Shown here: piece after piece, positions 17,472-26,114 of the stretch
How positions within the stretch are numbered: position 1 is the stretch's first letter
How the letters are laid out: each line of letters opens with the position of its first letter
NCBI GenBank assembly: GCA_025934495.1
Contig: JAICXY010000019.1
Coordinates: forward strand, 1-42,060
DNA length: 42,060 bases
From: Candidatus Nitrosocosmicus sp.
GTDB lineage: Archaea; Thermoproteota; Nitrososphaeria; Nitrososphaerales; Nitrososphaeraceae
Reading direction: 5' to 3'
The notes under the pieces: generated by a model
The model's input: only the letters and a program-made list of their open reading frames with translations
Database searches by the model: none
Told to the model about the DNA's origin: nothing
Program-made: the position numbers and the translations under genes

Positions 17472-17990
17472 TTATGATTTTATATCTAATGCAATTTGCC
17501 CTCCATCTTTTAAAACGATATTTTTAAAATCAGGTACTGGTTTTCCATCAACTGTAGCTTTTACTGTTTTACCATTCAAATTCAATCCCCATACTTTAAA
17601 AAATTCACCTAAGGTATAGATTCTATTAACAGATGATTCTACATGAATTATTCCACTGCTATCATGAGTATGTAGTGGTGCCATTCCTGGCATTGTTCCG
17701 CCAACCATTGCCATTTCTTGCATCCCGTATTTATCAAGTGTATGATCAATCCATAATGGTAGGTCTATGCCTATTTGGTTTGCAACAGTAAAGGGTTTGC
17801 CATCCATTATAATGGTTAGATGTGGATGAATGTGCATTATAATGGGGTTTGATTTTGAGTTAGATTGTCCTTTACTTAATCCTATATTAGCACTTAATCC
17901 AGTTGCTATAACTATTACAATACCAATTATTACTAAATTTCTGAGACTTTGTTTAAATCGTTTGTTTCTATGATTGCTATCTTGTTTCAA
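17472..17990 (-). CDS. membrane-anchored His-rich extracytoplasmic protein
   Basis: 172 aa. A basic N-terminus and one TM helix (~18-36) are followed by an outside domain with HIHPHL (53-58), a Met cluster (MAMVGGTMPGM), LHTHD (106-110), IIHVES and TLGEFFKVWG. This domain, with its conserved His motifs, occurs in archaeal and bacterial exported proteins, but I know no proven function; the His/Met pattern suggests binding of copper or another metal. A paralog with altered ligands lies at 23718. Placement next to the YHS remnant and the P1B ATPase supports a metal role (inference). Confidence 0.75.
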   Translation of the reverse strand: MKQDSNHRNKRFKQSLRNLVIIGIVIVIATGLSANIGLSKGQSNSKSNPIIMHIHPHLTIIMDGKPFTVANQIGIDLPLWIDHTLDKYGMQEMAMVGGTMPGMAPLHTHDSSGIIHVESSVNRIYTLGEFFKVWGLNLNGKTVKATVDGKPVPDFKNIVLKDGGQIALDIKS

Positions 17991-18001
17991 AACTTTTTAT
18001 C

Positions 18002-18677
18002 TACTTTTAAATAAGAAAACTCTTTTAATTACTGTTGGTTTACAAACGTAAATTTAATTTAAAATGATATCTTTCATTTGATATTGTAAAAAGTAATATT
18101 AAAAATTATCATAGATCACAAATAGATTTAAGTTGACCTTTTCAATGGATATAATAAAATGAATTTGCTGTAATTGGCCCTCTTACCTACATTTACTTTG
18201 ACTCCTAATAACATATGCACCCAAAAATATTTAGAATCACTTAAACTGTATCTTTATAATTATTGGTTTATAATTTTGAAAATTTTTCCAAAAGGTTATG
18301 TTTCTTATTGTTTAGATAATTATTTACATCTATCTTTTAATAATATTCTTAAATTAAGAATATTATAATAATATAAATAAAATTAAAGAAAAAACTGAGT
18401 GATTCTAATTTGTAGCTTTATTTATTTTATTTTACAAGATTTTAAATATTGTTCCCGCAAAAATTTGGCCATAGTTACCTGAATAAATATCTGAAGGAAT
18501 ATCATGCTTTCTGATCATTTATTGAAGTTAAGAATCGTTCTGTTACAATATTAAAATATGATACATACAATTAAGCAATATATTTGGACAAATTTACATC
18601 TCACTAGAAAAAACATAATTTTTTTTCATTTGTAAATATAATGTTAATAGGTATGTAAACAAATACATGCACAGTTA
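18002..18677 (+). other. intergenic region, nothing recognised
   Basis: About 680 bases of very A+T-rich sequence with no frame showing protein-like composition. A TATA-like tract near 18060 may belong to the minus-strand gene at 17990. No repeat or RNA structure that I can support. Confidence 0.4.
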
Positions 18678-18683
18678 TTGAAT

Positions 18684-18986
18684 ATGTGTATGTCTTGTAA
18701 TAATACAAATAAAATAACAAAAAAGAAAATAATGTTATTTTTAGCTATTGCCATAGGAATAGGAGTGGCAACCTATTTTATATTTACAACAACAAATAAT
18801 TCTGCAATAGCAGCAGCAACAATCCCAGTGATTTTATCATTTGCAGCATGTCCATTGATGTGTGCTCCTATGGTTGGATTAATATGGTTAATAAATCAAA
18901 TAAAAAAGAAAAAGATGTATAAGGAAGAAGGGGCCATAGAAGTAATGAATCAAAAGCAACAAGAAAAAGACACCTCATCCATATAG
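18684..18986 (+). CDS. small Cys-containing membrane protein
   Basis: 100 aa from ATG 18684. The N-terminus carries CMSC; two TM helices follow (about 15-35 and 42-68), the second holding AACPLMCAPMVG. The C-terminal tail is charged (KKKKMYKEEGAIE...). The Cys and Met pairs in and near the membrane resemble small proteins found beside heavy-metal pumps, but I cannot name the family. Monocistronic, with an A+T-rich upstream region. Confidence 0.6.
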   Translation: MCMSCNNTNKITKKKIMLFLAIAIGIGVATYFIFTTTNNSAIAAATIPVILSFAACPLMCAPMVGLIWLINQIKKKKMYKEEGAIEVMNQKQQEKDTSSI

Positions 18987-19378
18987 AACCTTCTTATGGT
19001 AGTTTGAACGCAAAAGTCAATTAAAGGAAAAAATTATCATAGTAATAAGGCAATAACTTTAAAAAATGAAGAAAAGGTGACTAAAATTATTATTTGGTAA
19101 ATTATTGCATTAGAGAGATAAAAACAGGATATAGAAAGATACCTATGAACTTCATCTAAAACTTAAACTGTTATAATTATTGCCTGTTAAGATCTGTTGT
19201 ATTAAGATATTGAAGTCATATCGGAAAAAGATGGAGTATTCCTTTTACATAAATTTTGGTTTTTTATTTTAAGGTAGGGTGACATCTCACAAGAATAGTC
19301 CACAATTAAAGCTACGCTTAAAATAGACATCAAAAAATATGCCCATAGTATTTGTTTAGGATATAAAGTAAAGTTTAA
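18987..19378 (+). other. intergenic region, nothing recognised
   Basis: About 390 bases between the small membrane protein and the 3' end of the AsnC-TRASH gene. Stops in all frames; no repeat of other window sequences seen. Confidence 0.4.
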
Positions 19379-19999
19379 TTATTTAGAAATGATGTCAAAT
19401 TTTTCTCCATATCTTTGCTTATATAATGTTAAACATGAATTACAACAAAAGAACTTTTCTGAATGGTTTATTCTAATAGTTCTAGTATGGTTTTTTATAT
19501 CATTATAACAATATATGCATTTTGCCTTAAGTGACTGACCTTCTTTAATTGTAAAACCCGGCTCATCTTTAATGATTTTTGTTATTATTTGTAAAGATAC
19601 GGATATAATTCCCCCTATTGTGTATATTTTCTCATTTAATATTCTATTCATCTGATCAAGATCTTTGGCAATTATTTTAATGACTAAATTGTAATCCCCG
19701 GTTATAGTAAATATACTTTTTATTTCCGACATTTTAGAAATCTTGTCTACAACATTAGATAATTCCAACGGATTTGCCTTCAGATATACTAAACCGGTTA
19801 TGATATCTTCTATCTTTTCGATATTCAAAAGAGGTTCTATACTTTTTATTATTCCTTGTTTTCTCATTCTATCAAATCGAAGTTCTACAGTAGGTGCACT
19901 TACTTTAATTTCTCTAGAAACTTGTCTAAAAGATTTTCTCCCATCTTCCATCAAAGAGTTGATAATTGCTACATCTATATGGTCAAGATTAAAAGTCAA
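19379..19999 (-). CDS. AsnC/Lrp-family regulator with C-terminal TRASH domain
   Basis: 206 aa. Residues 1-55 are an AsnC winged helix (LDHIDVAIINSLMEDGRKSF, then SREIKVSAPTVELRFDRM), residues ~65-145 a RAM/ACT-like effector domain, and ~158-200 a TRASH zinc-finger-like domain with Cys161, Cys164, Cys185-Cys186 and Cys189. The TRASH module senses metal; archaeal regulators of this architecture (CopT/CopR type) control copper ATPase and chaperone genes. In this island it is the best candidate for a copper or soft-metal sensor, and unlike the CsoR-like proteins it has intact thiol ligands. It is divergent from the exported protein at 20133, which may be a target. Confidence 0.9.
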   Translation of the reverse strand: MTFNLDHIDVAIINSLMEDGRKSFRQVSREIKVSAPTVELRFDRMRKQGIIKSIEPLLNIEKIEDIITGLVYLKANPLELSNVVDKISKMSEIKSIFTITGDYNLVIKIIAKDLDQMNRILNEKIYTIGGIISVSLQIITKIIKDEPGFTIKEGQSLKAKCIYCYNDIKNHTRTIRINHSEKFFCCNSCLTLYKQRYGEKFDIISK

Positions 20000-20132
20000 A
20001 ATATATTGGTCACCGTAATTACATATTACGGATTGTTAATAGTATAAATAAATTAGTATTATTTTAACCAACGATTTACTAGGATAATAATAAGTTTAAT
20101 AATCATTTAATTAGCAGGCTATTTTAATATAC

Positions 20133-20615
20133 ATGCTATTAAAAAATCATTTATTAATAACTATTTTGGGAATATTATCTACAATCCTTTTTGGATCCTA
20201 TTTTTACAGTATTGTTTATGCAGAAGAAATTAAGATCGAATTGGATAATGGTAAAGCAAATATCTTTGATCCAGGATCTACAATTTATAAGGTAGTTGGT
20301 GTATCAAAAAAAGTATTTGGAATATCAGGTTTACAAGTTGGAGATAGCGAGCATTCAGCAGCTTCGGTTTCTAATAAAAGTATAAATTTAAATTTTGCTT
20401 TGAAGGTACCTGATCCTACTAATTCTGCTAAAATGTCTGTTAAAAATATTAATCTTTATCTTAAAGTAAAATCAATAGAGGGTATATCCAATGGTAAAAA
20501 GATATATGTTGCAGATCCTGCTTATAGCCAAGTAGATATTGTTGGTCATGATATAACTAATGCAACAATAACTCAAGATGGCCAGATGGCTATTGTGATA
20601 TTGAACGTAAAGTAG
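20133..20615 (+). CDS. exported protein of unknown function
   Basis: 160 aa. A signal peptide or N-terminal anchor (~8-30, ending IVYAEE) precedes a predicted all-beta domain with no Cys or His cluster. It starts 134 bp from the divergent AsnC-TRASH gene, so it may be regulated by it. No family recognised. The mature part contains alternating hydrophobic strands (INLYLKVKSIEG, MAIVILNVK) as in small adhesin-like or CHRD-like folds, but this is only shape. Confidence 0.7.
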   Translation: MLLKNHLLITILGILSTILFGSYFYSIVYAEEIKIELDNGKANIFDPGSTIYKVVGVSKKVFGISGLQVGDSEHSAASVSNKSINLNFALKVPDPTNSAKMSVKNINLYLKVKSIEGISNGKKIYVADPAYSQVDIVGHDITNATITQDGQMAIVILNVK

Positions 20616-20749
20616 CATCTTGCTAATGAATTGAAAAAGCAAAAGTGGCAGTAAATGATTAAAACCTATTTTAATATCTTATTTTATTTTTAAAATGATA
20701 CAATGCTTTAACTTGATATTAACCAAAAAATAAAATAAAACTTGAATAT

Positions 20750-21187
20750 TTAATCCAATGACCATTTTTTCATCCATTGTAATAGGGATATGATAGATTC
20801 TGTTAATTCTTGTCCTTTGTTTGTCAATTTATATTCAACCCTTGGAGGTATTTCGTTATATGACCGTCTGCTTAAAATCCCATTTTTCTCTAGTTCTTTT
20901 AATCTTATTGCAAGTGTTTTACTGCTGAATCCCTTCATTGAATTTCTAAACTTTAGATACCTTACTGGATCATTAGAGCAACACAAGGGTATTAGAATTT
21001 CAAGTGTACCTCTTTTGGTTATTAATTTTCTTAATTGAGCGGTTTCTTTCATTAAATTCTCAACATCATATCCCTGAAAATTACATGTTTCATTCTCGTT
21101 GATAGTGGGCAATTCAGAAAACTCATTTCCATGGTTATCTCTTTGCTTTTTTAAAATTACGCTATCCTTTTGTTTCTCTGACTTCAC
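20750..21187 (-). CDS. HxlR-family transcriptional regulator
   Basis: 145 aa. The HxlR winged helix occupies ~50-140: TKRGTLEILIPLCC, LKFRNSMKGFSSKTLAIRLKELEKNGILSRR and VEYKLTNKGQELTESI, the family hallmark. Cys35 and the pair Cys69-Cys70 are available thiols. It is divergent from arsM with a 62-bp spacer, so a role as arsenic-responsive regulator of the arsM-arsC-aquaporin genes is a reasonable inference; canonical ArsR is absent here. The N-terminal ~35 residues are a polar extension. Confidence 0.88.
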   Translation of the reverse strand: MKSEKQKDSVILKKQRDNHGNEFSELPTINENETCNFQGYDVENLMKETAQLRKLITKRGTLEILIPLCCSNDPVRYLKFRNSMKGFSSKTLAIRLKELEKNGILSRRSYNEIPPRVEYKLTNKGQELTESIISLLQWMKKWSLD

Positions 21188-21212
21188 TTACTTTACCTAA
21201 TTACTCTTATCA

Positions 21213-21220
21213 ATTTAAAT
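21213..21220. promoter_or_regulatory. symmetric TATA-like box between hxlR and arsM
   Basis: The palindrome ATTTAAAT lies in the middle of the 62-bp divergent spacer, centred ~33 bases before the arsM ATG and ~29 before the HxlR start. Both distances fit leaderless archaeal transcripts, so one box may serve both directions. Sequence and spacing only. Confidence 0.35.
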
Positions 21221-21249
21221 AGTTTCTTTTGTAAACATTTAATATAAAT

Positions 21250-22067
21250 ATGGAAAAAGATTTACAGATCAAGGATAAAATTAAAGAGCGATATGGCAAA
21301 ATAGCCCTATTTGGAAATTCGGATTCTTGCTGTATGCCTTCTTCTTCTTCTTCAAAATGCTGTAGTACCGAAGAAGAAGAAGTAGTAGGCGATAAAGATT
21401 CCAACATATTCTCTTCAGCAAAATCAATTGGCTACAATCCAACAGAACTAGAGTCCATCCCTCAATCCTCGATACTTGGAGTTGGATGTGGTAATCCAAC
21501 CAAATTTGCACATTTAAAAGATAGTGATACGGTAGTAGATTTAGGTTCAGGAGCGGGCATAGATGTTTTCCTAGCTGCCACAATATAGTCAAGAATAGTG
21601 GAAAGGTCATTGGAATTGATTTTACAGATAAAATGATAGAAAAGGCAAGAAGCAATGCAGAAAAATACGGCTACAAAAATGTAGAGTTCAGAGAGGGCGA
21701 TATTGAAAAAAGAATACCTGTTGAGGATAATAGTGTAGATGCGGTTATAAGCAATTGTGTGATTAATCTTACTTCCAACAAGATTGATACATTTAGAGAA
21801 ATTTATCGAATTTTAAAACCTGATGGAATTGGAAGGATGGTCATTTCAGATTTAGTTACAGATAGAGAAATAGGTAATGCAACTTCAATAAATGCAGAAA
21901 ACTGGTGTAGTTGTATTGATGGAGCACTAACAAAAGAGAGATATTTCGAAAGTATACGAAAAGCAGGATTTACTGATGTTGAAATATTGGATGAAAAACC
22001 ATATTTAAAAATGGAAAAAGGCGATGATAGGAAGACAGATTACCAGCCTTGTAATAAAAGCCATTAA
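21250..22067 (+). pseudogene. arsM: arsenite methyltransferase, broken by a 2-bp frameshift
   Basis: SAM-dependent methylation of As(III). The first frame (21250-21588) gives CC pairs at 27-28 and 37-38, the GVGCGNP motif (Cys80) and the SAM loop VVDLGSGAGIDVFLAA, then stops at TAG 21586. The next frame continues exactly where ArsM should: VKNSGKVIGIDFTDKMIEKA ... FREGDIEKRIPV ... NCVINLTSNK ... ENWCSCIDGALT. Removing TA (21586-21587) from ACAATATAGTC restores a single ~272-aa protein. All conserved Cys are present, so the gene is recently broken, or the TA is a sequencing or slippage artefact. arsC follows 26 bp downstream. Confidence 0.87.
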
Positions 22068-22093
22068 AAAATAAAAGGTCGACAATACACAAA

Positions 22094-22543
22094 ATGAAAC
22101 TATCATTTAAAAGCAAACCAAAAAGTAGAGTAAAGTATTCTATACTTTTTGTATGTGTTGAGAATGCAGGACGTAGCCAAATGGCAGAGGCCTTTTTTAA
22201 AAAATATGCAACTAGCGAGTATGAAGCAACAAGTGCAGGAACACATCATACCTCTCAAATTAATCCTCTTTCTGTGCAGGTAATGAAAGACGTTGGTATA
22301 GACATTAGCAATCAAAAACCAAAAGAGATGACTGAAGATATGATAAGAAATGCAACAAAAATAGTCAATATGGGATGTATGGATAAGGACTTTTGTCCTA
22401 CATTATTCATTCACAATGTAATAGATTGGGGAATTGAAGATCCGAAAGGAAAGCCTATAGAAAAAGTGAAAGAGATAAGAGATGAAATTGAAAGAAGAGT
22501 AAAAGAAATAGTAGAAGAATTGAAGAGAGAAGAGATAGAATAA
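22094..22543 (+). CDS. arsC: arsenate reductase, LMW phosphatase type
   Basis: 149 aa, cytoplasmic. The P-loop CVENAGRSQMA (Cys21 to Arg27) is that of thioredoxin-coupled ArsC/Wzb-like enzymes; Cys95 and Cys101 (MGCMDKDFC) are placed as the redox pair and Asp111 in DWGIEDP as the general acid. It reduces arsenate to arsenite. It is the second gene of the ars cluster, between arsM and the aquaporin, all in one direction. Confidence 0.93.
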   Translation: MKLSFKSKPKSRVKYSILFVCVENAGRSQMAEAFFKKYATSEYEATSAGTHHTSQINPLSVQVMKDVGIDISNQKPKEMTEDMIRNATKIVNMGCMDKDFCPTLFIHNVIDWGIEDPKGKPIEKVKEIRDEIERRVKEIVEELKREEIE

Positions 22544-22628
22544 CAAGATGAATGAGTTAAGAGTATTAATTTTCTATATTATCTTATCTACAAATCAAAA
22601 ATGTTTTTAAACTAACAACAGAGAAAAT

Positions 22629-23339
22629 ATGTCCAAAGGAACAGATCTTATTAGAATCTTAAAGGATAGTCTATCACTAAATCAAAAAAAGTTTATTGCT
22701 GAAGTTATTGGGACTTTTATCGTAGTAGTATTGGCTACTGGTTCGGTGGTCATCGATGCTAAACTGCATGGAATATTAGGTATTTCTTTTATAGCATTTG
22801 CACCATTTGTAGGTGTTGCAATAGGTGTATATTTATTTGGTAGAATTTCCATGGCGCACTTTAATCCAGCAGTAACTCTGGGGTTTCTTATAACAAAGCA
22901 CATATCAAAAAGACAATTGGTACTTTACATAACTGCAGAGATAACAGGTGCATTGCTTGGAAGCCTATTTGTAAAATACATTATAGGAACACAAGCATAT
23001 TTGGGTGCCAACTCTCCAAATTATGCTTATCCAATACCATTAATTTTTGGGGTAGAATTCCTAGCTTCTGCTTTACTGATGGCAGTTATTTTAGTAGTAG
23101 TATATACAAAAGGCTTGAGAGGTTTAGGTGGAATAGCAATTGGTGGCATCGTAGGATTGGATATATTCTTTTTAGCATTCATATCGGGAGCATCCATGAA
23201 TCCTGCCCGTTCATTAGCACCTGCTTTATTATCTGGAGTATTGGGGAATCTGTGGGTTTACTTTACTGCCACATTTGTTGGAACCTCTGTAATTGCACTT
23301 GCTTTTAGAAAAATATATTTTGATAGCGATAGTCAGTAG
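22629..23339 (+). CDS. MIP-family aquaporin, probable arsenite/solute channel
   Basis: 236 aa with six TM helices and two half-helices. The NPA motifs are HFNPAVTLG (79-81) and SMNPARSLAPA (191-193), both intact. Arg194 after the second NPA is the usual selectivity-filter arginine. Aquaglyceroporins of ars operons (AqpS type) release arsenite produced by ArsC, and the placement directly after arsC supports such a role. Water or glycerol transport cannot be excluded. Start ATG 22629, 85 bp after arsC. Confidence 0.92.
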   Translation: MSKGTDLIRILKDSLSLNQKKFIAEVIGTFIVVVLATGSVVIDAKLHGILGISFIAFAPFVGVAIGVYLFGRISMAHFNPAVTLGFLITKHISKRQLVLYITAEITGALLGSLFVKYIIGTQAYLGANSPNYAYPIPLIFGVEFLASALLMAVILVVVYTKGLRGLGGIAIGGIVGLDIFFLAFISGASMNPARSLAPALLSGVLGNLWVYFTATFVGTSVIALAFRKIYFDSDSQ

Positions 23340-23400
23340 TCATGTGAGGTATCATAAAAAAAGCCTTTTTTAATCCTTTACGAAAATAAATATAAATTTA

Positions 23401-23438
23401 ATAATTATCATTCTCAAATTATGAATGATAGTAATTAT
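23401..23438. promoter_or_regulatory. inverted repeat resembling a Fur-type box
   Basis: ATAATTATCATTC (23401-23413) is matched by its complement GAATGATA-GT-AATTAT (23423-23438), with a two-base bulge. The half-site TGAGAATGATAAT on the minus strand looks like the Fur/Zur-family consensus. It overlaps the ATG (23437) of the Cys-rich peptide, as a repressor site would. No Fur gene is visible in the window, so the assignment is speculative. Confidence 0.35.
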
Positions 23439-23544
23439 GCAAATTATTCGTGTTGATTGTGGGTGCCATCCACTTGAATGCAGAAGTAGTCAATCACCAA
23501 AAGGTATCTGCAATTGTACTCATCCATCTTACTTTATCAGATGA
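23437..23544 (+). CDS. 35-aa cysteine-rich peptide, metallothionein-like
   Basis: ATG 23437 opens MQIIRVDCGCHPLEC and ends KGICNCTHPSYFIR at TGA 23542. It holds five Cys (8, 10, 15, 25, 27) and two His in two CxC clusters (CGC, CNC), a composition typical of metal-thiolate proteins and very unlikely in random A+T-rich DNA. It lies between the aquaporin and the His/Met membrane protein and next to a palindrome. No family recognised. The call rests on composition and context. Confidence 0.48.
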   Translation: MQIIRVDCGCHPLECRSSQSPKGICNCTHPSYFIR

Positions 23545-23717
23545 TGGTGTATTATAACTGTAAAACTGAAAGATCCAATCCAAAATCAATAAAGTATATT
23601 CTCGGTACTTGCTAACATATAGTTCTAGATAAAAGAAGATGAAACTCAAATTATGACCAAGCCTCAAATAACTAGTAATTAATACAGCTTATTTTTTCTG
23701 ATATCATGTAATAATCT

Positions 23718-24269
23718 TTGAAGATAAATGGTCATAGTATTACTAAATGGATAAAATCAAATTATAAACAACTTACAATAATGGGCGTTATAATAGTTGT
23801 ATCAATCGCAATAAATGCTTACATCGGATTTGGTCCTTCTCCTCCATCAGATCTTAAAACAAATTTTCATTCAAATACGAAAGCCAATCCCTTTGCAATG
23901 CGAATTTCTTTTCACCTATCTATTATAATGGACCATAAACCAGTTGCTATACCCAGTCAAATAGGCATAGACGAACCACTATGGCACAATCATACCCTTG
24001 ATAAATATGGTGCGCAAGGAATGCCCATGCCTGGAATGACAATGCCTGGTATGGCTCCGATATACACTAATGATAATAATGGATTAATCAAGATTGGGTC
24101 ACTAGTTAATAGAAATTACACATTGGGTGATTTTCTCAATATTTGGGGAATGGATATTAAGGGTAAAGCAGTAATGGCAACAGCAAATGGAAAGCCGATA
24201 TCAGATTTTAAAAACCATATTTTAAAAGATAGAGAACAGATTAGTATGAATATTACAAGTAATAGATAA
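23718..24269 (+). CDS. membrane-anchored Met-rich paralog of the 17472 protein
   Basis: 183 aa from TTG 23718; one TM helix at ~18-38 and an outside domain aligned throughout with the 17472-17990 protein (FHLSIIMDHKP, IGIDEPLW, LDKYG, NRNYTLGDFLNIWGM, GKPISDFKN). Here the conserved histidines are gone: HIHPHL became RISFHL, LHTHD became IYTND and IIHVES became LIKIGS. In exchange the Met cluster has grown (MPMPGMTMPGMAP), a pattern known for Cu(I) binding. It may have changed metal preference or lost one site. Confidence 0.75.
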   Translation: MKINGHSITKWIKSNYKQLTIMGVIIVVSIAINAYIGFGPSPPSDLKTNFHSNTKANPFAMRISFHLSIIMDHKPVAIPSQIGIDEPLWHNHTLDKYGAQGMPMPGMTMPGMAPIYTNDNNGLIKIGSLVNRNYTLGDFLNIWGMDIKGKAVMATANGKPISDFKNHILKDREQISMNITSNR

Positions 24270-24526
24270 CTTTGGATACTAAAAAGCTAAAGTAATAATA
24301 AAATCAAATTTTTAAAATACTATATAGAAATGCAAATGCAAACGTACTATATTACTTACACTTGCTATTAGATAGAGTGTATATTTTTTTTAATAATGTA
24401 CCGTTTTTATTGCTATTGATGTCAAGTATCTCGAGCATTGCACTAAAAACAAGATTCGAATCAAATCCTTTTGGACATATTTTAATGAATATGATTATTC
24501 GACATTTAATAAACAGAAAAGATACA

Positions 24527-24575
24527 AGAGATACAAAACTGGAATTAATTTCCCATATAATATCCATATTGAATC
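24527..24575 (+). repeat. dispersed repeat, short copy
   Basis: About 49 bases (AGAGATACAAAACTGGAATT then AATTTCCCATATAATATCCAT) match the left end of the repeats at 25809 and 31063. Only the first part is present. Confidence 0.6.
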
Positions 24576-24614
24576 TTATAAGAGTAGATATAATTTAAAT
24601 TCAAAAGAAAAACC

Positions 24615-25259
24615 TTAACGTTTTTTGGCAATCACTAGAAAGAGATTAACCGGGTCTTCATATTCTTCTTTTATCTGCAATATTTCAAAACCTTCGGATG
24701 ATGATAAATTTCGTATCTCTTTTTCTGTAAAGAATCGTATATGAAATCCGTTTATATCGTAGATTCCTTTTTCTATCTCCCTACCATTTCCATAGAATTT
24801 GTCATCATGACTTCTAACAGAAAAAAAGTTCCAACCTGTAGGTTTTAACACTCTTCTTATTTCCGATAATATAAAATGAAGTTCTTCTTCTGAAAAGTGC
24901 ATGTTAAGGAACATATGAGAATATACTGCATCAAAATAGGTATCTGGAAATGGAAGTGGTTTGTTCCTAATGTCAAAAAGCTGTGATTTTACTGGAAGGT
25001 TTTTTTCATTTGATATCTTATTGAGTATATTAACAGCGATAATAGAATAATCTAATGCCTCTATATTGATTCCATGGGATGCAAAAAATACTGTGTCTCT
25101 ACCATGACCTGCACCCAGTTCTAATAGCTTCTTTTTATTATTAATGCTGTTGCTGTCTGTTTTCAAATGGTTAAAACTATGTATCGCAAAACTGCTGGGC
25201 TCATCTCCAAAAAAAGAATTATCTGTTCTATAAGCTTTATTCCAGATTTCTTGTCCCAC
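24615..25259 (-). CDS. class I SAM-dependent methyltransferase
   Basis: 214 aa, cytoplasmic. SAM-binding motif I is LLELGAGHGRDTVFFA (45-60), motif II acidic end EALDYS and motif IV DTYFDAVYSHMFL. The N-terminus (WNKAYRTDNSFFGDEPSSFA) resembles TehB/thiopurine-methyltransferase-like enzymes that methylate tellurite or other small anions. With the rhodanese upstream in the same direction and ars genes nearby, action on a metalloid is plausible. Substrate unknown. Confidence 0.86.
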   Translation of the reverse strand: MGQEIWNKAYRTDNSFFGDEPSSFAIHSFNHLKTDSNSINNKKKLLELGAGHGRDTVFFASHGINIEALDYSIIAVNILNKISNEKNLPVKSQLFDIRNKPLPFPDTYFDAVYSHMFLNMHFSEEELHFILSEIRRVLKPTGWNFFSVRSHDDKFYGNGREIEKGIYDINGFHIRFFTEKEIRNLSSSEGFEILQIKEEYEDPVNLFLVIAKKR

Positions 25260-25297
25260 TTTTTAAAACACTATTACTATTTATCACATATTGTAAT

Positions 25298-25615
25298 TTA
25301 CTTGTTTTTGCTTTCTTTCCAAGCATTATATCCACCTTCTAAATTTATTGCATTAAACCCTTGTTTGTTTAATTCATCAGCTGCAATGTTACCTCTATAT
25401 CCACCATTGCAAAAAGTAACAATTTTTTTATCTTTATATTCATTCATATCTTCATGCCTAACCTTTTTTATTAACAAACCAAGTGGAATTGTGATTGCCC
25501 CATCTATCTTGCCTTCATATAATTCACTACTTTCTCGAACGTCTAATATTACGTATTCATTTTTTTTATTTTGAAGATCTGTTGGACTAATATTATTTGC
25601 CACAAAATAACTCAA
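25298..25615 (-). CDS. single-domain rhodanese (sulfurtransferase)
   Basis: 105 aa, the size of a GlpE/PspE-like rhodanese. The N-terminal landmark YVILDVRESSELYEGKI and the active-site loop FCNGGYRG with Cys69 are intact, as is the C-terminal LEGGYNAWK. It transfers sulfane sulfur to thiols or cyanide and may act in detoxification or metal-sulfur chemistry. It is transcribed toward the methyltransferase, 38 bp away, so the two may form an operon. Confidence 0.92.
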   Translation of the reverse strand: MSYFVANNISPTDLQNKKNEYVILDVRESSELYEGKIDGAITIPLGLLIKKVRHEDMNEYKDKKIVTFCNGGYRGNIAADELNKQGFNAINLEGGYNAWKESKNK

Positions 25616-25808
25616 ATAATTGATCTAATTAAATAAAGCGTTTAATGGGCTTGAAAACCATAGACCTTAAAACCAATCATATATTGTATTCCAGAAATAA
25701 AATATCATCATTATATTGTTTTACCAATTTCTAATCTTGTAAGTCAACAACTACTTGTTGTTTCACATATATCGAGTTAGAGATAATATTATACAAAATG
25801 TATACAAA

Positions 25809-25988
25809 AGATACCAACTTGGAATTAATTTCCCATAATATCAATACTGGATTTGGAATTTATTAATAAGTGTAAAGAAAGACGCAAATTTACTGCAATT
25901 TGATAGGGAGCAATTGAATATTACTATTATTCAATGGTTATGAATCATCATGGTATTGATGACATCCCATATTAACCCTGGAACTTAG
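25809..25988 (+). repeat. dispersed noncoding repeat, copy A
   Basis: About 180 bases alignable with 31063-31246: shared blocks GGAATTAATTTCCCATA, ATCAATACTGGATTT, GACGCAAATTTACTGCAATT and CAATGGTTATGAATCATCAT. No frame is conserved. Copies differ by small indels, so it is an old family, perhaps a MITE-like or end-of-element sequence. Confidence 0.7.
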
Positions 25989-26114
25989 ATAACAAGCGGA
26001 TTAACAAGAGTAGAAGAAAGACTTCAAAGAGTTGTTGATGAATATGTTAAGGCGAACATAAGGAGCAGAAAACTATCTTCCTCTCTTATCCCTAAAACTC
26101 CAATACCCAATCAC

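Noticed and set aside
18174-18368. 64-aa open frame
   Set aside because: Leu/Tyr/Asn-rich peptide without domain or promoter; likely chance.
24362-24598. 78-aa open frame
   Set aside because: Its 3' part lies in the dispersed noncoding repeat, whose other copies are not open in this frame.
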